64,000 nt of DNA from an uncultured Roseicyclus sp. (GTDB lineage: Bacteria > Pseudomonadota > Alphaproteobacteria > Rhodobacterales > Rhodobacteraceae). Numbering within the stretch: position 1 is the first letter of the stretch; each line of letters begins with the position of its first letter. A program made the position numbers and the translations under genes. The notes under the pieces were generated by a model. The model did no database searches. It saw only the letters and a program-made list of their open reading frames with translations, and had not been told where the DNA came from. The DNA is taken from positions 558,001 through 622,000 of the forward strand of contig CANLXA010000003.1 of assembly GCA_947494975.1 (NCBI GenBank), written 5' to 3'. Below, one piece after another: positions 9,060-18,194 of the stretch.

Positions 9060-9794
9060 GTGCGGGATACACGTATCCTTGTCGTCGATGATGACCCGAA
9101 AATCCGCAACCTCCTCCGGGCCTGTTTCGAGGATGAGGGCGCGCATGTCACCGAGGCGCTCAACGGTTCCGAGGTCCGAGATGTGTTCGATTCCGCTCCG
9201 CCCGATCTGGTGACACTGGACATCGGTCTGGGCAAGGATGACGGGTTCGATATTGCCCGCGATATCCGCCGCACCCACGACACGCCGATCATCATGCTGA
9301 CGGGAAAGGAAGACGTGATCGACCGCGTGGTCGGCCTTGAGCTTGGAGCCGATGATTACGTCACCAAGCCGTTTCATGTGCGCGAGATCGTGGCGCGGGT
9401 GAAATCCGTTCTGCGGCGATATCGCCACGAGGGGGCCGCCACCACTCAGGCGCGGGCCGGGGATGTCGCTTCTGAAGCGGCCCTTATCCTCGACGGCCTG
9501 AAGATCGACCTGAACCGAATGTCCGTGCAAAATCGGGACAATGCCGATTGCGAGGTGACAACCGCCGATTTCAAATTGCTACGCGCCTTCCTGGAAAATC
9601 CACTCCGCGCTCTGTCGCGCGACCGTCTCATGGACCTGATCGACGGCCCGGAATGGGTGCCGCTGGATCGCACGATCGACAATCAGGTGGCGCGCCTGCG
9701 CAAGAAGATCGAACGCGACCCGATGAAACCCGCGCTTATCAAGACCGTGCGCGGTGTGGGCTATATGTTGACCGAGACGCCGACGGCCCCTTGA
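9060..9794 (+). CDS. OmpR/PhoB-family response regulator
   Basis: A 244-aa two-domain regulator. The receiver (residues 4-120) shows the acidic pair VVDDDP, the phospho-acceptor Asp in LVTLDIGLG, the Thr switch in IIMLTGK and Lys in YVTKPF. The winged-helix DNA-binding domain (about 150-238) ends with RTIDNQVARLRKKIERD and IKTVRGVGYMLT. The start is GTG with AAAGGAAAG upstream. It faces the convergent hybrid kinase gene, whose stop is adjacent, so the two may form a two-component pair; the alternative is that the kinase uses its own receiver. Confidence 0.92.
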   Translation: MRDTRILVVDDDPKIRNLLRACFEDEGAHVTEALNGSEVRDVFDSAPPDLVTLDIGLGKDDGFDIARDIRRTHDTPIIMLTGKEDVIDRVVGLELGADDYVTKPFHVREIVARVKSVLRRYRHEGAATTQARAGDVASEAALILDGLKIDLNRMSVQNRDNADCEVTTADFKLLRAFLENPLRALSRDRLMDLIDGPEWVPLDRTIDNQVARLRKKIERDPMKPALIKTVRGVGYMLTETPTAP

Positions 9795-11390
9795 TCACCG
9801 CGCGGCCAGCAGCGCAAAGATTGCCGCTTCAAGCTCTTCCTGGCGATAGGGTTTGCGCAGCATCCTGAATTCATTGCCGATGTAGCGGTCCTGCAGCACG
9901 CTTTCGGAAAACCCCGAGGTCAGGAGGACCGCAACCTGGGGGCGCTCCGCGGCAATCCGCTTGGCCAGATCGTAGCCCGACATCGCGCCCGGCATCACCA
10001 TATCGGCGAACACGACCGACACATCCCCGTCCTGTTCCAGAAGCGCCCAGGCCGCATCCGCCGTTTCCGCGCTCACGCAGGTAAAGCCAAGCTCCGTCAG
10101 GCGCAGTTCGGTCAAGCGGCGCAGGCGCTCATCGTCTTCCACGATCAGGACCGTCCGGTTCGTGCCCACATTCGCGGTTGCATGCCGCTCGGTGCGCGGG
10201 ACGCGGCGTTCGACATCGCGCGCCTCGATCACGGGGAAATAGAGTGAAACTATGGTCCCCTCGCCGGGTTCGGAATAGATCGTCAGATGCCCCCCCGATT
10301 GCTTCACGAACCCATAGACGATGGAGAGCCCAAGCCCGGTGCCCTCCCCAGCCGGTTTGGTTGTGAAGAACGGCTCCAACGCGCGGTCCCGGTCTTGCTG
10401 CGGCATTCCATGGCCCGTATCGCTGACCGAGACCCGCACGTAGCGCCCGGGCTCGACCCCCAGTTCCTGCGCCACATAAGTGTCATCTATCTCGGCATTC
10501 TGGGCATCTATGGTCAGCGTCCCGCCGTCGGGCATGGCATCTTGCGAATTCATGGCGAGGTTAAGGATCGCGGTCTGGAATTTCGAGGGGTCAAGGTTCA
10601 CCGGCCAAAGGGCCGGATCAAGTTCGGCTTTGATCTCGCAATGGCTGCCGATGGTGTGGCGCAGCAGACCGAGGGATTGCTCCACCTCTTCCCCCAGATC
10701 GACAGGGCGCGGCTTGAGGTCGGAGTTCCGGGCAAACGCCGTCAGCCGCGATGTCACATCCGCCCCCAATTCGGCCGCGGACAGGGCATCGCGCAACATA
10801 GTGCGGTGCCGCTCGGACAGATCCGCATTGCCCAGAAGCTCCAGATTTCCGATGACGACCGTAAGCAGATTGTTGAAATCATGGGCGATACCGCCGGTCA
10901 TGCGGCCTATCGCATCCATCCTTTGCGACCGTTCCGCTGCTACTTCCATCGCGCGCCGCTGGGTCAGGTCATGCATGATCGAAACAAAGATCGGCCCGTC
11001 GTCGGCCTCCGCGCGGCCGACGCTGATCAGCAACGGAACCGTACTGCCGTCCGCGCGTTCGCCGTCGACCTCACGCGCCGTCCCGAGGATCGAGTGTTTG
11101 GCACCATCCATCTGCGTGCCCATAAACGCCCCGTGCATCCGGGCGATTGCACCGGGCATGAGGATGCCAACATCCTCGCCCACCATGTCATCCAGATGCC
11201 GACCGAACAGGTCCGATGCCGCGGCGTTGGCGCGCAGGATCGTGCCCGACGCGTCCGAGATCACAATGGCATCGACAGCCGCCTCCATCATCGCGCGCAG
11301 GAGCGCGCTGTCATCCATGTTCGGCATCGGGCCCGGGCCATTTGTTGGTTTTACGTCTCGCTGACAATCTGACAGCATCGCACGGCGCAT
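9795..11390 (-). CDS. PAS-domain hybrid histidine kinase with C-terminal receiver (FixL-like PAS)
   Basis: A 531-aa soluble sensor. Order of domains: PAS (about 28-145), HisKA with phospho-acceptor His in GGIAHDFNNLL, HATPase (about 255-385; N-box LNLAMNSQDAMPDGG, G-boxes DTGHGM and GEGTGLGLSIVYGF), then a receiver (about 410-528; FADMVMPGAMSGYDLA). In the PAS, LMPGAIARMHGAFM aligns with the FixL heme region so that His falls at the proximal-ligand position, which suggests but does not prove heme and O2 sensing. The start follows the M50 protease stop by 11 bp. A downstream ATG (11327) would drop 21 residues of low similarity. Confidence 0.9.
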   Translation of the reverse strand: MRRAMLSDCQRDVKPTNGPGPMPNMDDSALLRAMMEAAVDAIVISDASGTILRANAAASDLFGRHLDDMVGEDVGILMPGAIARMHGAFMGTQMDGAKHSILGTAREVDGERADGSTVPLLISVGRAEADDGPIFVSIMHDLTQRRAMEVAAERSQRMDAIGRMTGGIAHDFNNLLTVVIGNLELLGNADLSERHRTMLRDALSAAELGADVTSRLTAFARNSDLKPRPVDLGEEVEQSLGLLRHTIGSHCEIKAELDPALWPVNLDPSKFQTAILNLAMNSQDAMPDGGTLTIDAQNAEIDDTYVAQELGVEPGRYVRVSVSDTGHGMPQQDRDRALEPFFTTKPAGEGTGLGLSIVYGFVKQSGGHLTIYSEPGEGTIVSLYFPVIEARDVERRVPRTERHATANVGTNRTVLIVEDDERLRRLTELRLTELGFTCVSAETADAAWALLEQDGDVSVVFADMVMPGAMSGYDLAKRIAAERPQVAVLLTSGFSESVLQDRYIGNEFRMLRKPYRQEELEAAIFALLAAR

Positions 11391-11401
11391 TTCCAGTGAT
11401 G

Positions 11402-12535
11402 TCAGTCCGATTGAGCCAGCTGCCGCGAGATTTCCAGATAACCCATGACGTCGCTCAAGGTGATAACGCCTTGTAGATCGCGGCCATCTACCACCATGAG
11501 TTTGCGTTGTCCTGTGCGGCCGATTTGCTCCAAGAGCTGAGAAACGGGGGCGTCTGCGGAGATCGTGATCTCATCCGATACACCCTCGACCACATCGTCG
11601 ACGCGCGTTGTTGCCCAATTCTCCCGCTCGATCCGTCGGATCAGGGGCAGGTCGACATAACCCAGAAGAGCACCGTTTTCGACGACCGGCGCGAAGCTGA
11701 TGCCTTCGCTCAGGAAAACCCGTTCCACGACATCGGCCAGGGATTGATCGGGACGTATGACAACCGGCATCCGCGTCATCAGATCGCGCACCTGGCGCCC
11801 GCCCATGAGGTGCTTTATCTCGGCTTGCCGCAGCGTGGCCTTTCCCATCGCCAGCAAGAACAGGCCAACCAGGATCGGCCATAGCCCGGCCTGAAGACCG
11901 CCGCCTATCGTGGCCAGTCCGCCAAGCCCGATCATGCCCCATGCAACCGCGACCGACAGGCCCGCCGCACGCTGTGTGGCCTGCCACAAATCACCCGTCC
12001 GCTGCCAAAGCCAGGCGCGATAAACGCGGCCGCCGTCAAGCGGCAGCGCCGGCAGCAGGTTGAACAGCGCCAACACAAGATTGATCAGCGTCAGATACCC
12101 GAGAACCGCCAGCACCAGCGGGCCCATTCCCAGGAGTTGAGCCACAAGCATGCTGGATCCGAACATGGCCGCCAACCCGAAACTGGCAATGGGACCCACA
12201 ATGGCAACGCGGAACTCAACGCCGGGATAGGATGGCTCATGTTCCAGCTCGGCAACCCCACCAAAAAGAAACAGCGTGATCCCGGCAATCGACAGCCCAT
12301 ATCGCCGGGCAACGATCGAATGGGCCAATTCATGCAACACAAGAGAGGCGAACAACCCAAGCATCGAGAGGGTTGCGGCAACCACATGGCTGGTCAATGA
12401 CGCAGCGGGCGATACCTCCGGATAGTAACCCGTCGCCAGGCTCCAGATGATCAGAGCGGCGATCAGGAACCAGCTCGCGTCGATCTTGATGTCAAATCCC
12501 GCAAGGCGGGTCAGCGTGATCGTTTGTCCCCACAT
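11402..12535 (-). CDS. Site-2-type M50 metalloprotease with two CBS domains
   Basis: An intramembrane zinc protease of the CBS-containing S2P family, 377 aa. The zinc motif HELAH lies in LVLHELAHSIVARRYG and the third ligand in LLPALPLDGGRVYRA. About six transmembrane helices are followed by a C-terminal CBS pair (about 240-370: VRDLMTRMPVVIRPD and GQRKLMVVDGRDLQGVITLSD). I chose the ATG at 12535 because GGAGG sits 5 bp upstream and the product then starts at MWGQTITL, typical of the family; the frame stays open 59 codons further up. It is probably co-transcribed with the kinase. Substrate unknown. Confidence 0.9.
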   Translation of the reverse strand: MWGQTITLTRLAGFDIKIDASWFLIAALIIWSLATGYYPEVSPAASLTSHVVAATLSMLGLFASLVLHELAHSIVARRYGLSIAGITLFLFGGVAELEHEPSYPGVEFRVAIVGPIASFGLAAMFGSSMLVAQLLGMGPLVLAVLGYLTLINLVLALFNLLPALPLDGGRVYRAWLWQRTGDLWQATQRAAGLSVAVAWGMIGLGGLATIGGGLQAGLWPILVGLFLLAMGKATLRQAEIKHLMGGRQVRDLMTRMPVVIRPDQSLADVVERVFLSEGISFAPVVENGALLGYVDLPLIRRIERENWATTRVDDVVEGVSDEITISADAPVSQLLEQIGRTGQRKLMVVDGRDLQGVITLSDVMGYLEISRQLAQSD

Positions 12536-12614
12536 GGGACCTCCGCGTTCTGGGCAGCAATCGGACAACCCGATCTCTCTGACCTGCAGCTTGCCGCGTT
12601 CCCGGCCGCAGGGG

Positions 12615-12628
12615 TTGAGGCACGTCAA
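12615..12628. promoter_or_regulatory. FNR/FixK-type box (TTGA-N6-TCAA)
   Basis: TTGAGGCACGTCAA retains the full TTGA...TCAA core, with G in place of T and A next to the spacer. It lies 80 bp before the M50 protease start on the minus strand. A separate inverted repeat (GTCAAT-N5-ATTGAC, 12624-12640) overlaps it. Confidence 0.5.
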
Positions 12629-12725
12629 TTCTACATTGACGGGCGGTTGACAGGAGGCTCCGATCAGATGCCGCTCGGCCAGTTGCCAGCGCCATACGCG
12701 CTCCGATGGCATCTCGGATGCAGAC

Positions 12726-13574
12726 TCAGTGGGCCATGAGAACCGGTATTCCGGTTTGCTCGATCATCGTGCGGGTGGTGCCGCCGAACACCAATTCGCG
12801 CATCCGCGACCGCCCGTAGGCCCCCATCACGATCAGGTCGGCCCCAAGCTCGGCAGCGCGGTGTTGCATCGCGGCCCCGATCGCTTCGCCGCCGCTTGGA
12901 TATTGATTTACGGTGATGTTGCAGCCGTGATGGCTCAGCCATTTCGCAAGATCTGATCCCGGGTTTTCACCATCCGCGGTGTCAACGGCCTCCGGATCAA
13001 AGCTTGCAATCACCACTTCATCTGCCTCGATCAGCATGGGAAGGGCTGCATGAATGGCGCGGGCGGCCGGAAGGTCCGTATCCCATCCGACAAAAATCCG
13101 TTTCGGCGTGGACAAGGGCGTCGCATTCAGGATCAGGGGGATCGGCGTGTCGAACAGCACTCCATAGGCCGCCGCGCGGAACAACCCGTCAGGCGCATCC
13201 CGGAGATCCTTGGCCGCGATCGCGCCGTCGCAGACCAGCGCGCGGCGCGCCACCTGTGTACGAAGATCCGGCGCGTTGCACAGGGCGATCTGCACATCAC
13301 CCGACGCGTTTTCGGCCTGTAGCAACGCTTCCAGCGCACTGGCCCGCTTGGCAAGCCTCGCACGCGCATCGCTGACCTCCTGCACCCATTGATCGGAGAT
13401 TTCCCAGCCACCATAGGGAACCGCCCCGTAGGCTGTCACCGTCTGTATCGGCATCTGGGACACGACACAGCATACCAGCCGCCCCTCGTGTTCCGCCGCA
13501 TAGGCCGCCATCTGGCGTACCTCCGTATCGGGGGTTTCTTCCGTTATCAGCAACAAAAGGGACTGGCGGTTCAT
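12726..13574 (-). CDS. Universal stress protein, tandem UspA domains
   Basis: A 282-aa protein with two Usp folds (about 1-140 and 150-282). The second ends with GADLIVMGAYGRSRMRELVFGG and TRTMIEQTGIPVLMAH, the ATP-binding G-2X-G-9X-G(S/T)-like loop plus the family terminus. The first domain is degenerate. The ATG at 13574 has GGAGAG upstream; an earlier in-frame start adds 23 residues unlike the family. It lies in a stress cluster with Hsp20 and another Usp, with an FNR-like box 75 bp upstream. Probably supports survival under energy limitation; exact role unknown. Confidence 0.9.
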   Translation of the reverse strand: MNRQSLLLLITEETPDTEVRQMAAYAAEHEGRLVCCVVSQMPIQTVTAYGAVPYGGWEISDQWVQEVSDARARLAKRASALEALLQAENASGDVQIALCNAPDLRTQVARRALVCDGAIAAKDLRDAPDGLFRAAAYGVLFDTPIPLILNATPLSTPKRIFVGWDTDLPAARAIHAALPMLIEADEVVIASFDPEAVDTADGENPGSDLAKWLSHHGCNITVNQYPSGGEAIGAAMQHRAAELGADLIVMGAYGRSRMRELVFGGTTRTMIEQTGIPVLMAH

Positions 13575-13648
13575 GTTGAACTCTCCAATGGGTTTGGCGG
13601 CTGCGGCATGTGCCCTGCGGAAGGATGCCCGTTGTCCGCACATGCGGG

Positions 13649-13662
13649 CTGATCTTCGTCAA
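13649..13662. promoter_or_regulatory. FNR/FixK-type box (imperfect)
   Basis: Read on the minus strand this is TTGACGAAGATCAG, eight of ten consensus positions. It lies 75 bp before the start of the minus-strand Usp gene at 13574. Confidence 0.55.
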
Positions 13663-13820
13663 TCGCCGTGTATCTTGTGGTGACGACGATCGGCGCATAT
13701 CGCGGATACGGTGCCGAATTGGGCAGACGAGGGCGCAACAGCGGTTGCCGTATTGGCGACGCCCGATCAACGGCTGCTCGCCGAGACCGGCGAAGGGCGC
13801 GCCCAACATCAGCCCCATGA

Positions 13821-14654
13821 TCAATGGCTGAAGAGCACCGGCACCTTGGCATCACGCAAAAGCCCCTGGGTGACGGCGCCCAACACGAAATCATAGGCCC
13901 GCGAATGCCCAAAGGCGCCCGTCACGACCAGGTCGGCCCCATCCTCGAAAGCATAACGCAACAACACCTCCGCGATATCGTCACCATCGCGATCAAGGTG
14001 CGCCGTCTTCGCCTTGAGGCCATGCCGGTCATAGAGCGCTGCGAATTCATTCAATTCGAAATCCTTCAACACATCACCCTGCTGCTTGCCGATGCGAAGC
14101 ACGCTTAACTCGGCATCCGGAGCCGCCGCGATCAGGAGGTCATGGGCGGCGCGAGTTGCTTCGCGCGTGTCGCTCCATCCCAGAACCAGCCGCGTTCCCA
14201 CATTGTTTTGAGCATAATCCCCTGGGACAACGATCACCGGGCGGCCGGCCTCTCGAATGACGCGGGCCTGCACCCGTTTGTCCTGATCACGGGCCGTGGT
14301 GGCGTTCGGCATCATGACAAGATCCGCCATCCGGGCGCTGTCGACGATACGTTCCGCCGCCGACGTGGCCTGTGCCTGAAGCATCCGCCATTCTGAAACG
14401 AAGTCCTCGCGATCGGTGTGCCTGGCAAAGATCGCTTCGATCCCGCGGGCCCGTTCAAGCTGACGCTCGTGGAACGCCGCATACACATCCTGTGTCAGAT
14501 GCACGGCGATGCCGGGATAGACGACAAGCGCGTCGAGGACGTGCAGACCCACCAGATGGGCATTATGCATGCGCGCCAATTGAACCGCGCATGCCATGGT
14601 CGCATCCGCCGTTTCCATGTCGATCAGGCAAACCAGAAGCGTTCTCAAAGGCAT
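13821..14654 (-). CDS. Universal stress protein, tandem UspA domains
   Basis: A 277-aa double-Usp protein, distinct from the neighbouring copy but with the same layout. The C-terminal domain carries GADLVVTGAFGHSRAYDFVLGAVT and ends KVPVLFSH, matching the nucleotide-binding loop of Usp proteins. The N-terminal domain has LLVCLIDMETADATMACAVQLA and DLVMMPN. It follows a hairpin that separates it from hsp20, and no FNR box is seen in the 58-bp gap, so it may depend on read-through from hsp20. Function in stress or dormancy is inferred from family and context. Confidence 0.9.
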   Translation of the reverse strand: MPLRTLLVCLIDMETADATMACAVQLARMHNAHLVGLHVLDALVVYPGIAVHLTQDVYAAFHERQLERARGIEAIFARHTDREDFVSEWRMLQAQATSAAERIVDSARMADLVMMPNATTARDQDKRVQARVIREAGRPVIVVPGDYAQNNVGTRLVLGWSDTREATRAAHDLLIAAAPDAELSVLRIGKQQGDVLKDFELNEFAALYDRHGLKAKTAHLDRDGDDIAEVLLRYAFEDGADLVVTGAFGHSRAYDFVLGAVTQGLLRDAKVPVLFSH

Positions 14655-14674
14655 TTGTGTGTCCTTCCCAAAAT

Positions 14675-14708
14675 AGGCCCGACGCCGGGACAGGCCGACG
14701 TCGGGCCT
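14675..14708 (-). terminator. Hairpin terminator after hsp20
   Basis: Perfect 10-bp inverted repeat AGGCCCGACG / CGTCGGGCCT (14675-14684 and 14699-14708) with a 14-nt loop, followed on the minus strand by ATTTT. It lies 4 bp after the hsp20 stop. The short U-run means partial read-through into the Usp gene is possible. Confidence 0.7.
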
Positions 14709-14712
14709 TTCA

Positions 14713-15195
14713 TCAACCCTTGGAAATTTCGATCTTCTGAACGTTTTTTCGCGTTTCTTCCGGCTTGAGGACCCTGAGCTTCAGCACGCCATTCTGAAAC
14801 TGCGCCTGCACCCCACCATCAGCGGGCACAAACCCCAGCGGGATCTGACGCCGAAAGCTGCCATAGCGACGTTCGACGAAATGAATGTCTGCCTTCGTTT
14901 CCTCATGTTGATTGGATTTTTCGCCCTTCAAGATCAGCGTGTCATGCGAAACGGTGACGTCCAGATCCTCTTCCGTCACACCGGGGACTTCCGCGGTGAT
15001 TTCCATCGCCTCATCGGTTTCCACCACGTCGAGCGCGGGAAAGGCCGGGCCGGTGAAGGCATCGAAAAACTCGGCGGGTGTCGACATCTCGCGACTGCGG
15101 AACCGGTCGAAGAACTGGTTCATCTCGCGCTGCATGGATTGAAAGAAGGGGGAATTGTGGTCGCCGGACCGCGGCGTGGGGGTCTTGTCGGGCAT
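14713..15195 (-). CDS. Hsp20-family small heat-shock protein
   Basis: A 160-aa small heat-shock protein that holds unfolded proteins without ATP. The alpha-crystallin domain spans about residues 50-150: PALDVVETDEAMEITAEVPG opens it, and YGSFRRQIPLGF and GVQAQFQNGVLKLRVLKPE close it. The N-terminal arm contains MNQFFDRF. The C-terminal tail is short and has IEI, a weak I-x-I anchor. An FNR box lies 62 bp upstream, shared with the divergent gene at 15363, which suggests induction under low oxygen as well as or instead of heat. Confidence 0.93.
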   Translation of the reverse strand: MPDKTPTPRSGDHNSPFFQSMQREMNQFFDRFRSREMSTPAEFFDAFTGPAFPALDVVETDEAMEITAEVPGVTEEDLDVTVSHDTLILKGEKSNQHEETKADIHFVERRYGSFRRQIPLGFVPADGGVQAQFQNGVLKLRVLKPEETRKNVQKIEISKG

Positions 15196-15256
15196 GGGCT
15201 CGCTCCTGTCTCAGCGTTGAACAGGCGTAAGGATAACAAGACGCTGCTGCCGTCGA

Positions 15257-15270
15257 TTGAGGCAGATCAA
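15257..15270. promoter_or_regulatory. FNR/FixK-type box between divergent genes
   Basis: TTGAGGCAGATCAA matches nine of ten consensus positions. It lies 62 bp before hsp20 (minus) and 93 bp before the hypothetical gene at 15363 (plus), so it could serve either or both. Confidence 0.65.
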
Positions 15271-15362
15271 CAGCCAACCCATCCGCCACGATAGAAACGG
15301 GCATCCGAAACCGGCCAGATGACCGCCTTGCAATCTTCCTCCTTCGACACTGGAAAACGCCC

Positions 15363-15746
15363 ATGAAAGATCCCGAAATAGACCTCCTGATCGAACAACT
15401 CGAAACCCGTGGGGATCTGTCCATCGCCGAACTGGACGGCGTGATCGGCGCGCTCGATTTCCTGTTGGACGATAAGACGCCCCGAAACGTCGCCACGCCA
15501 TTGCGTGTCGGAACGACGGACGGCGCCATGCTGATCGCCGATGCGGCCTATCCCAACTGGTCCGTTCATATTCGCGGCCGCGCCAACGACAAGGATGGCC
15601 ATTGGCATTGCGTTTTGCGTGAGGACGATGCGCGCGACAGCGACGCGGCCATCGGGTCGGGGCGCTCTCCGGTTCTGGCACAGGCGATCCTTGCTGCGGT
15701 TCTGCGGCTGTCAATGACCTTGTCAAAGAAGGCACCAAGCGCCTGA
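15363..15746 (+). CDS. Uncharacterised 127-aa protein
   Basis: I do not recognise this family. The product is a soluble, acidic protein without a signal peptide or membrane segment. Residues 1-40 are predicted helical and charged (DPEIDLLIEQLETRG), the middle looks like alternating strands (TTDGAMLIADAAYPNWSVHI) and residues 100-120 form an amphipathic helix (PVLAQAILAAVLRLSMTL). It is probably real: codon use matches neighbours, and it sits divergent from hsp20 with a shared FNR-type box and convergent with ppsA. A role in the low-oxygen response is inference from position only. Confidence 0.6.
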   Translation: MKDPEIDLLIEQLETRGDLSIAELDGVIGALDFLLDDKTPRNVATPLRVGTTDGAMLIADAAYPNWSVHIRGRANDKDGHWHCVLREDDARDSDAAIGSGRSPVLAQAILAAVLRLSMTLSKKAPSA

Positions 15747-15759
15747 CGCCACGCGAAAC

Positions 15760-18135
15760 CTACGCGTCTTCAGCCTCCGCCACATTGCGCAGCACCTGCA
15801 CGAAACTGTCCGGCGTGACCGAGATCGAGTCGATGCCCAACGCCACCAGCCGCTTCGCATATCCGGGATCGTTGCTGGGGGCCTGGCCACAAAATCCGAC
15901 CTTCACACCCGCCATATGGGCCTCGTGCACGACGCGTTCGATCATCCAAAGAACCGCCGTGTCATCTTCCCGGAACAGCGGCGCAAGAGCATCCGAGTCG
16001 CGATCGATGCCCAGGGTGAGCTGCGTCAGATCGTTTGAACCAATCGAAAACCCGTCAAACCGTTCGGCGAATTCGGCGGCACGCACAACATTGGACGGAA
16101 TCTCACACATGACATAGACCTGAAGGCCGTCTTTGCCGCGCTCTAGGCCGTGCTCCGCCAAGACGGCCAGCACCTTGTCGGCCTCATCGGGCGTGCGGCA
16201 GAACGGGATCATCATCGTGACGTTGTCAAAGCCCATCTCGCCCCGTAGCCGCGCAATGGCCCGGCATTCCAACGCGAAACCGTCGCGATACATGTCGGAA
16301 TAATACCGCGACGCACCGCGAAACCCGATCATCGGGTTTTCCTCGACCGGCTCAAAATCCCGGCCGCCCAGTAGGTCGGCATATTCGTTGGTCTTGAAGT
16401 CGCTCATCCGCACGATGACGGGTTTGGGATAGCAAAACGCCGCGATCCGCGACAGGCCCCGGGCCAGATGATCCACAAAGTAATCGGGCTTGCTGTCGTA
16501 GCCCGCCGTCAGCGCCTCGATCCGCGCCCGCGCATCGGGGTCGCTCACCCGCTCGAAATGCGCCAGCGCCATCGGGTGGACCTTCACCGCGTTGTTCACC
16601 ACGAATTCCATACGCGCCAGGCCAACACCATCCACCGGCAACCGCCACCATCTGAGCGCCGCGCTTGGATTGGCGAGGTTCAGCATGACCTGGGTCTTTG
16701 GGGCCGGCAATTCGCCCAATGTCTCTTCCGCGATGACGATGTCCGACAGACCTTCCGTCACCACCCCCTCTTCCCCACCCGCGCAGGACACGGTCACGTC
16801 CTGATCGTCATGCAAAACGTGCGTGGCATCGCCACACCCGACGATGGCCGGCAGGCCGAGTTCCCGGCTGACGATGGCCGCGTGCGACGTGCGGCCGCCG
16901 TGGTCGGTCACGATCGCCGCAGCGCGTTTCATGATCGGAACCCAATCCGGATCGGTCGTACCGGTCACCAGAACCGATCCATCGACGAATTTACCAATAT
17001 CCGCGGCCCTTTCGATGATCGACACGCGACCCGAGATCGCCGCGCTTCCCACGCTCAAACCGCTACAAAGAACGCGCCCGGGATCGCGCACCTCGTAGGA
17101 TTTCAGCGTTCCCATATCAGCACGCGACTGCACCGTTTCGGGCCGGGCCTGTACGATGTAGATGGTGCCGGTCACCCCATCGCGGGCCCATTCCATATCC
17201 ATCGGCTGGCCATAATGCTCTTCGATGATCTTGGCCTGGCGAGCGAGCGTCAGGATCTCCACGTCGCTCAGCACAAAGGCCTGCCGTTCCGCCTTGGATG
17301 TCGGCACGTTGCGAGGTGTGCCGTCGCGGTCATGGATCATCTTGATCGCCTTGGCACCCAGGCGTTTTTCAAGGATCGGTGTCAATTTATCCCGTTTGAG
17401 GAACGGCGCATAAACCTGGTATTCATCGGGATCGACGGCGCCCTGAACGACGTTCTCGCCCAAGCCCCAGGCCGCATTGATCAAGACGGCATCGGGAAAG
17501 CCGGATTCCGTATCGATGGAAAACATTACCCCCGATCCGCCGGTATCGGCGCGGACCATCTGCTGGATGCCAATCGACAACGCCACCTGGTCGTGGGCGA
17601 AGCCCTGCATCTGCCGGTACGAAATCGCGCGATCCGTGTAGAGCGAGGCGTAACAGCGCTTGCACGCCTTCAACAACGCGTCCTCTCCGATCACGTTCAG
17701 GAAGGTTTCCTGCTGGCCCGCGAAACTGGCATCCGGCAGGTCCTCTGCCGTGGCGCTCGACCGGACGGCAACCGGCAGGTTCTCCTCGCCTGCCTCTTGC
17801 CCCATCCGGCGGTAGGCTGAGACGATGGCCGCTGCCGTTTCGTCCGGCCAGCGTGCTTGCAGGATCAGCGCCCGGATGGCGCGACCCGCCTCTTGCAAAC
17901 TGGCGTGACCCGCAGCCAACTCATCCAAACGGTTCGAGATCGCCAGCGTCAGCTCGTTTTGCGAGAGGTAGGCGCGAAAGGCGTCGGAAGTTGTGGCAAA
18001 TCCCGGCGGCACCAGAACCCCCTTCCCTGCGAGAGATCCGATCATCTCGCCCAATGACGCATTCTTGCCGCCGACCAAAGGCACGTCAGCCCGCGTCACC
18101 TTGGCAAAATCGATTACGTGGCAGGGCTCTGTCAT
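15760..18135 (-). CDS. ppsA: Phosphoenolpyruvate synthase
   Basis: PEP synthase converts pyruvate, ATP and water to PEP, AMP and phosphate. The 791-aa length is normal. Domains: N-terminal ATP-grasp-like PPDK domain (about 10-345; GGKNASLGEMIG, VRSSATAEDLPDASFAGQQ), the phosphohistidine swivel domain with GGRTSHAAIVSRELGLPA (His is the phospho-carrier), and the C-terminal PEP/pyruvate TIM barrel (SIGSNDLTQLTLGIDRDS, KVGFCGQAPS with the catalytic Cys). It has an FNR-type box 60 bp upstream. In this setting it could support gluconeogenesis or energy balance under low oxygen. Confidence 0.96.
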   Translation of the reverse strand: MTEPCHVIDFAKVTRADVPLVGGKNASLGEMIGSLAGKGVLVPPGFATTSDAFRAYLSQNELTLAISNRLDELAAGHASLQEAGRAIRALILQARWPDETAAAIVSAYRRMGQEAGEENLPVAVRSSATAEDLPDASFAGQQETFLNVIGEDALLKACKRCYASLYTDRAISYRQMQGFAHDQVALSIGIQQMVRADTGGSGVMFSIDTESGFPDAVLINAAWGLGENVVQGAVDPDEYQVYAPFLKRDKLTPILEKRLGAKAIKMIHDRDGTPRNVPTSKAERQAFVLSDVEILTLARQAKIIEEHYGQPMDMEWARDGVTGTIYIVQARPETVQSRADMGTLKSYEVRDPGRVLCSGLSVGSAAISGRVSIIERAADIGKFVDGSVLVTGTTDPDWVPIMKRAAAIVTDHGGRTSHAAIVSRELGLPAIVGCGDATHVLHDDQDVTVSCAGGEEGVVTEGLSDIVIAEETLGELPAPKTQVMLNLANPSAALRWWRLPVDGVGLARMEFVVNNAVKVHPMALAHFERVSDPDARARIEALTAGYDSKPDYFVDHLARGLSRIAAFCYPKPVIVRMSDFKTNEYADLLGGRDFEPVEENPMIGFRGASRYYSDMYRDGFALECRAIARLRGEMGFDNVTMMIPFCRTPDEADKVLAVLAEHGLERGKDGLQVYVMCEIPSNVVRAAEFAERFDGFSIGSNDLTQLTLGIDRDSDALAPLFREDDTAVLWMIERVVHEAHMAGVKVGFCGQAPSNDPGYAKRLVALGIDSISVTPDSFVQVLRNVAEAEDA

Positions 18136-18194
18136 GGGCGTTGTCCAGATTGGGGATCGGTCCGGCGATCATGCCGCGGTGATCGCGCCCGCAA

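Noticed and set aside
12624-12640. Inverted repeat GTCAAT-N5-ATTGAC upstream of the M50 gene
   Set aside because: It overlaps the FNR-like box and is short enough to occur by chance. No second copy was found upstream of related genes.
16468-17820. Long plus-strand open frame opposite ppsA
   Set aside because: Shadow of ppsA, which has full PEP synthase motifs on the other strand. No recognisable protein pattern in the shadow.
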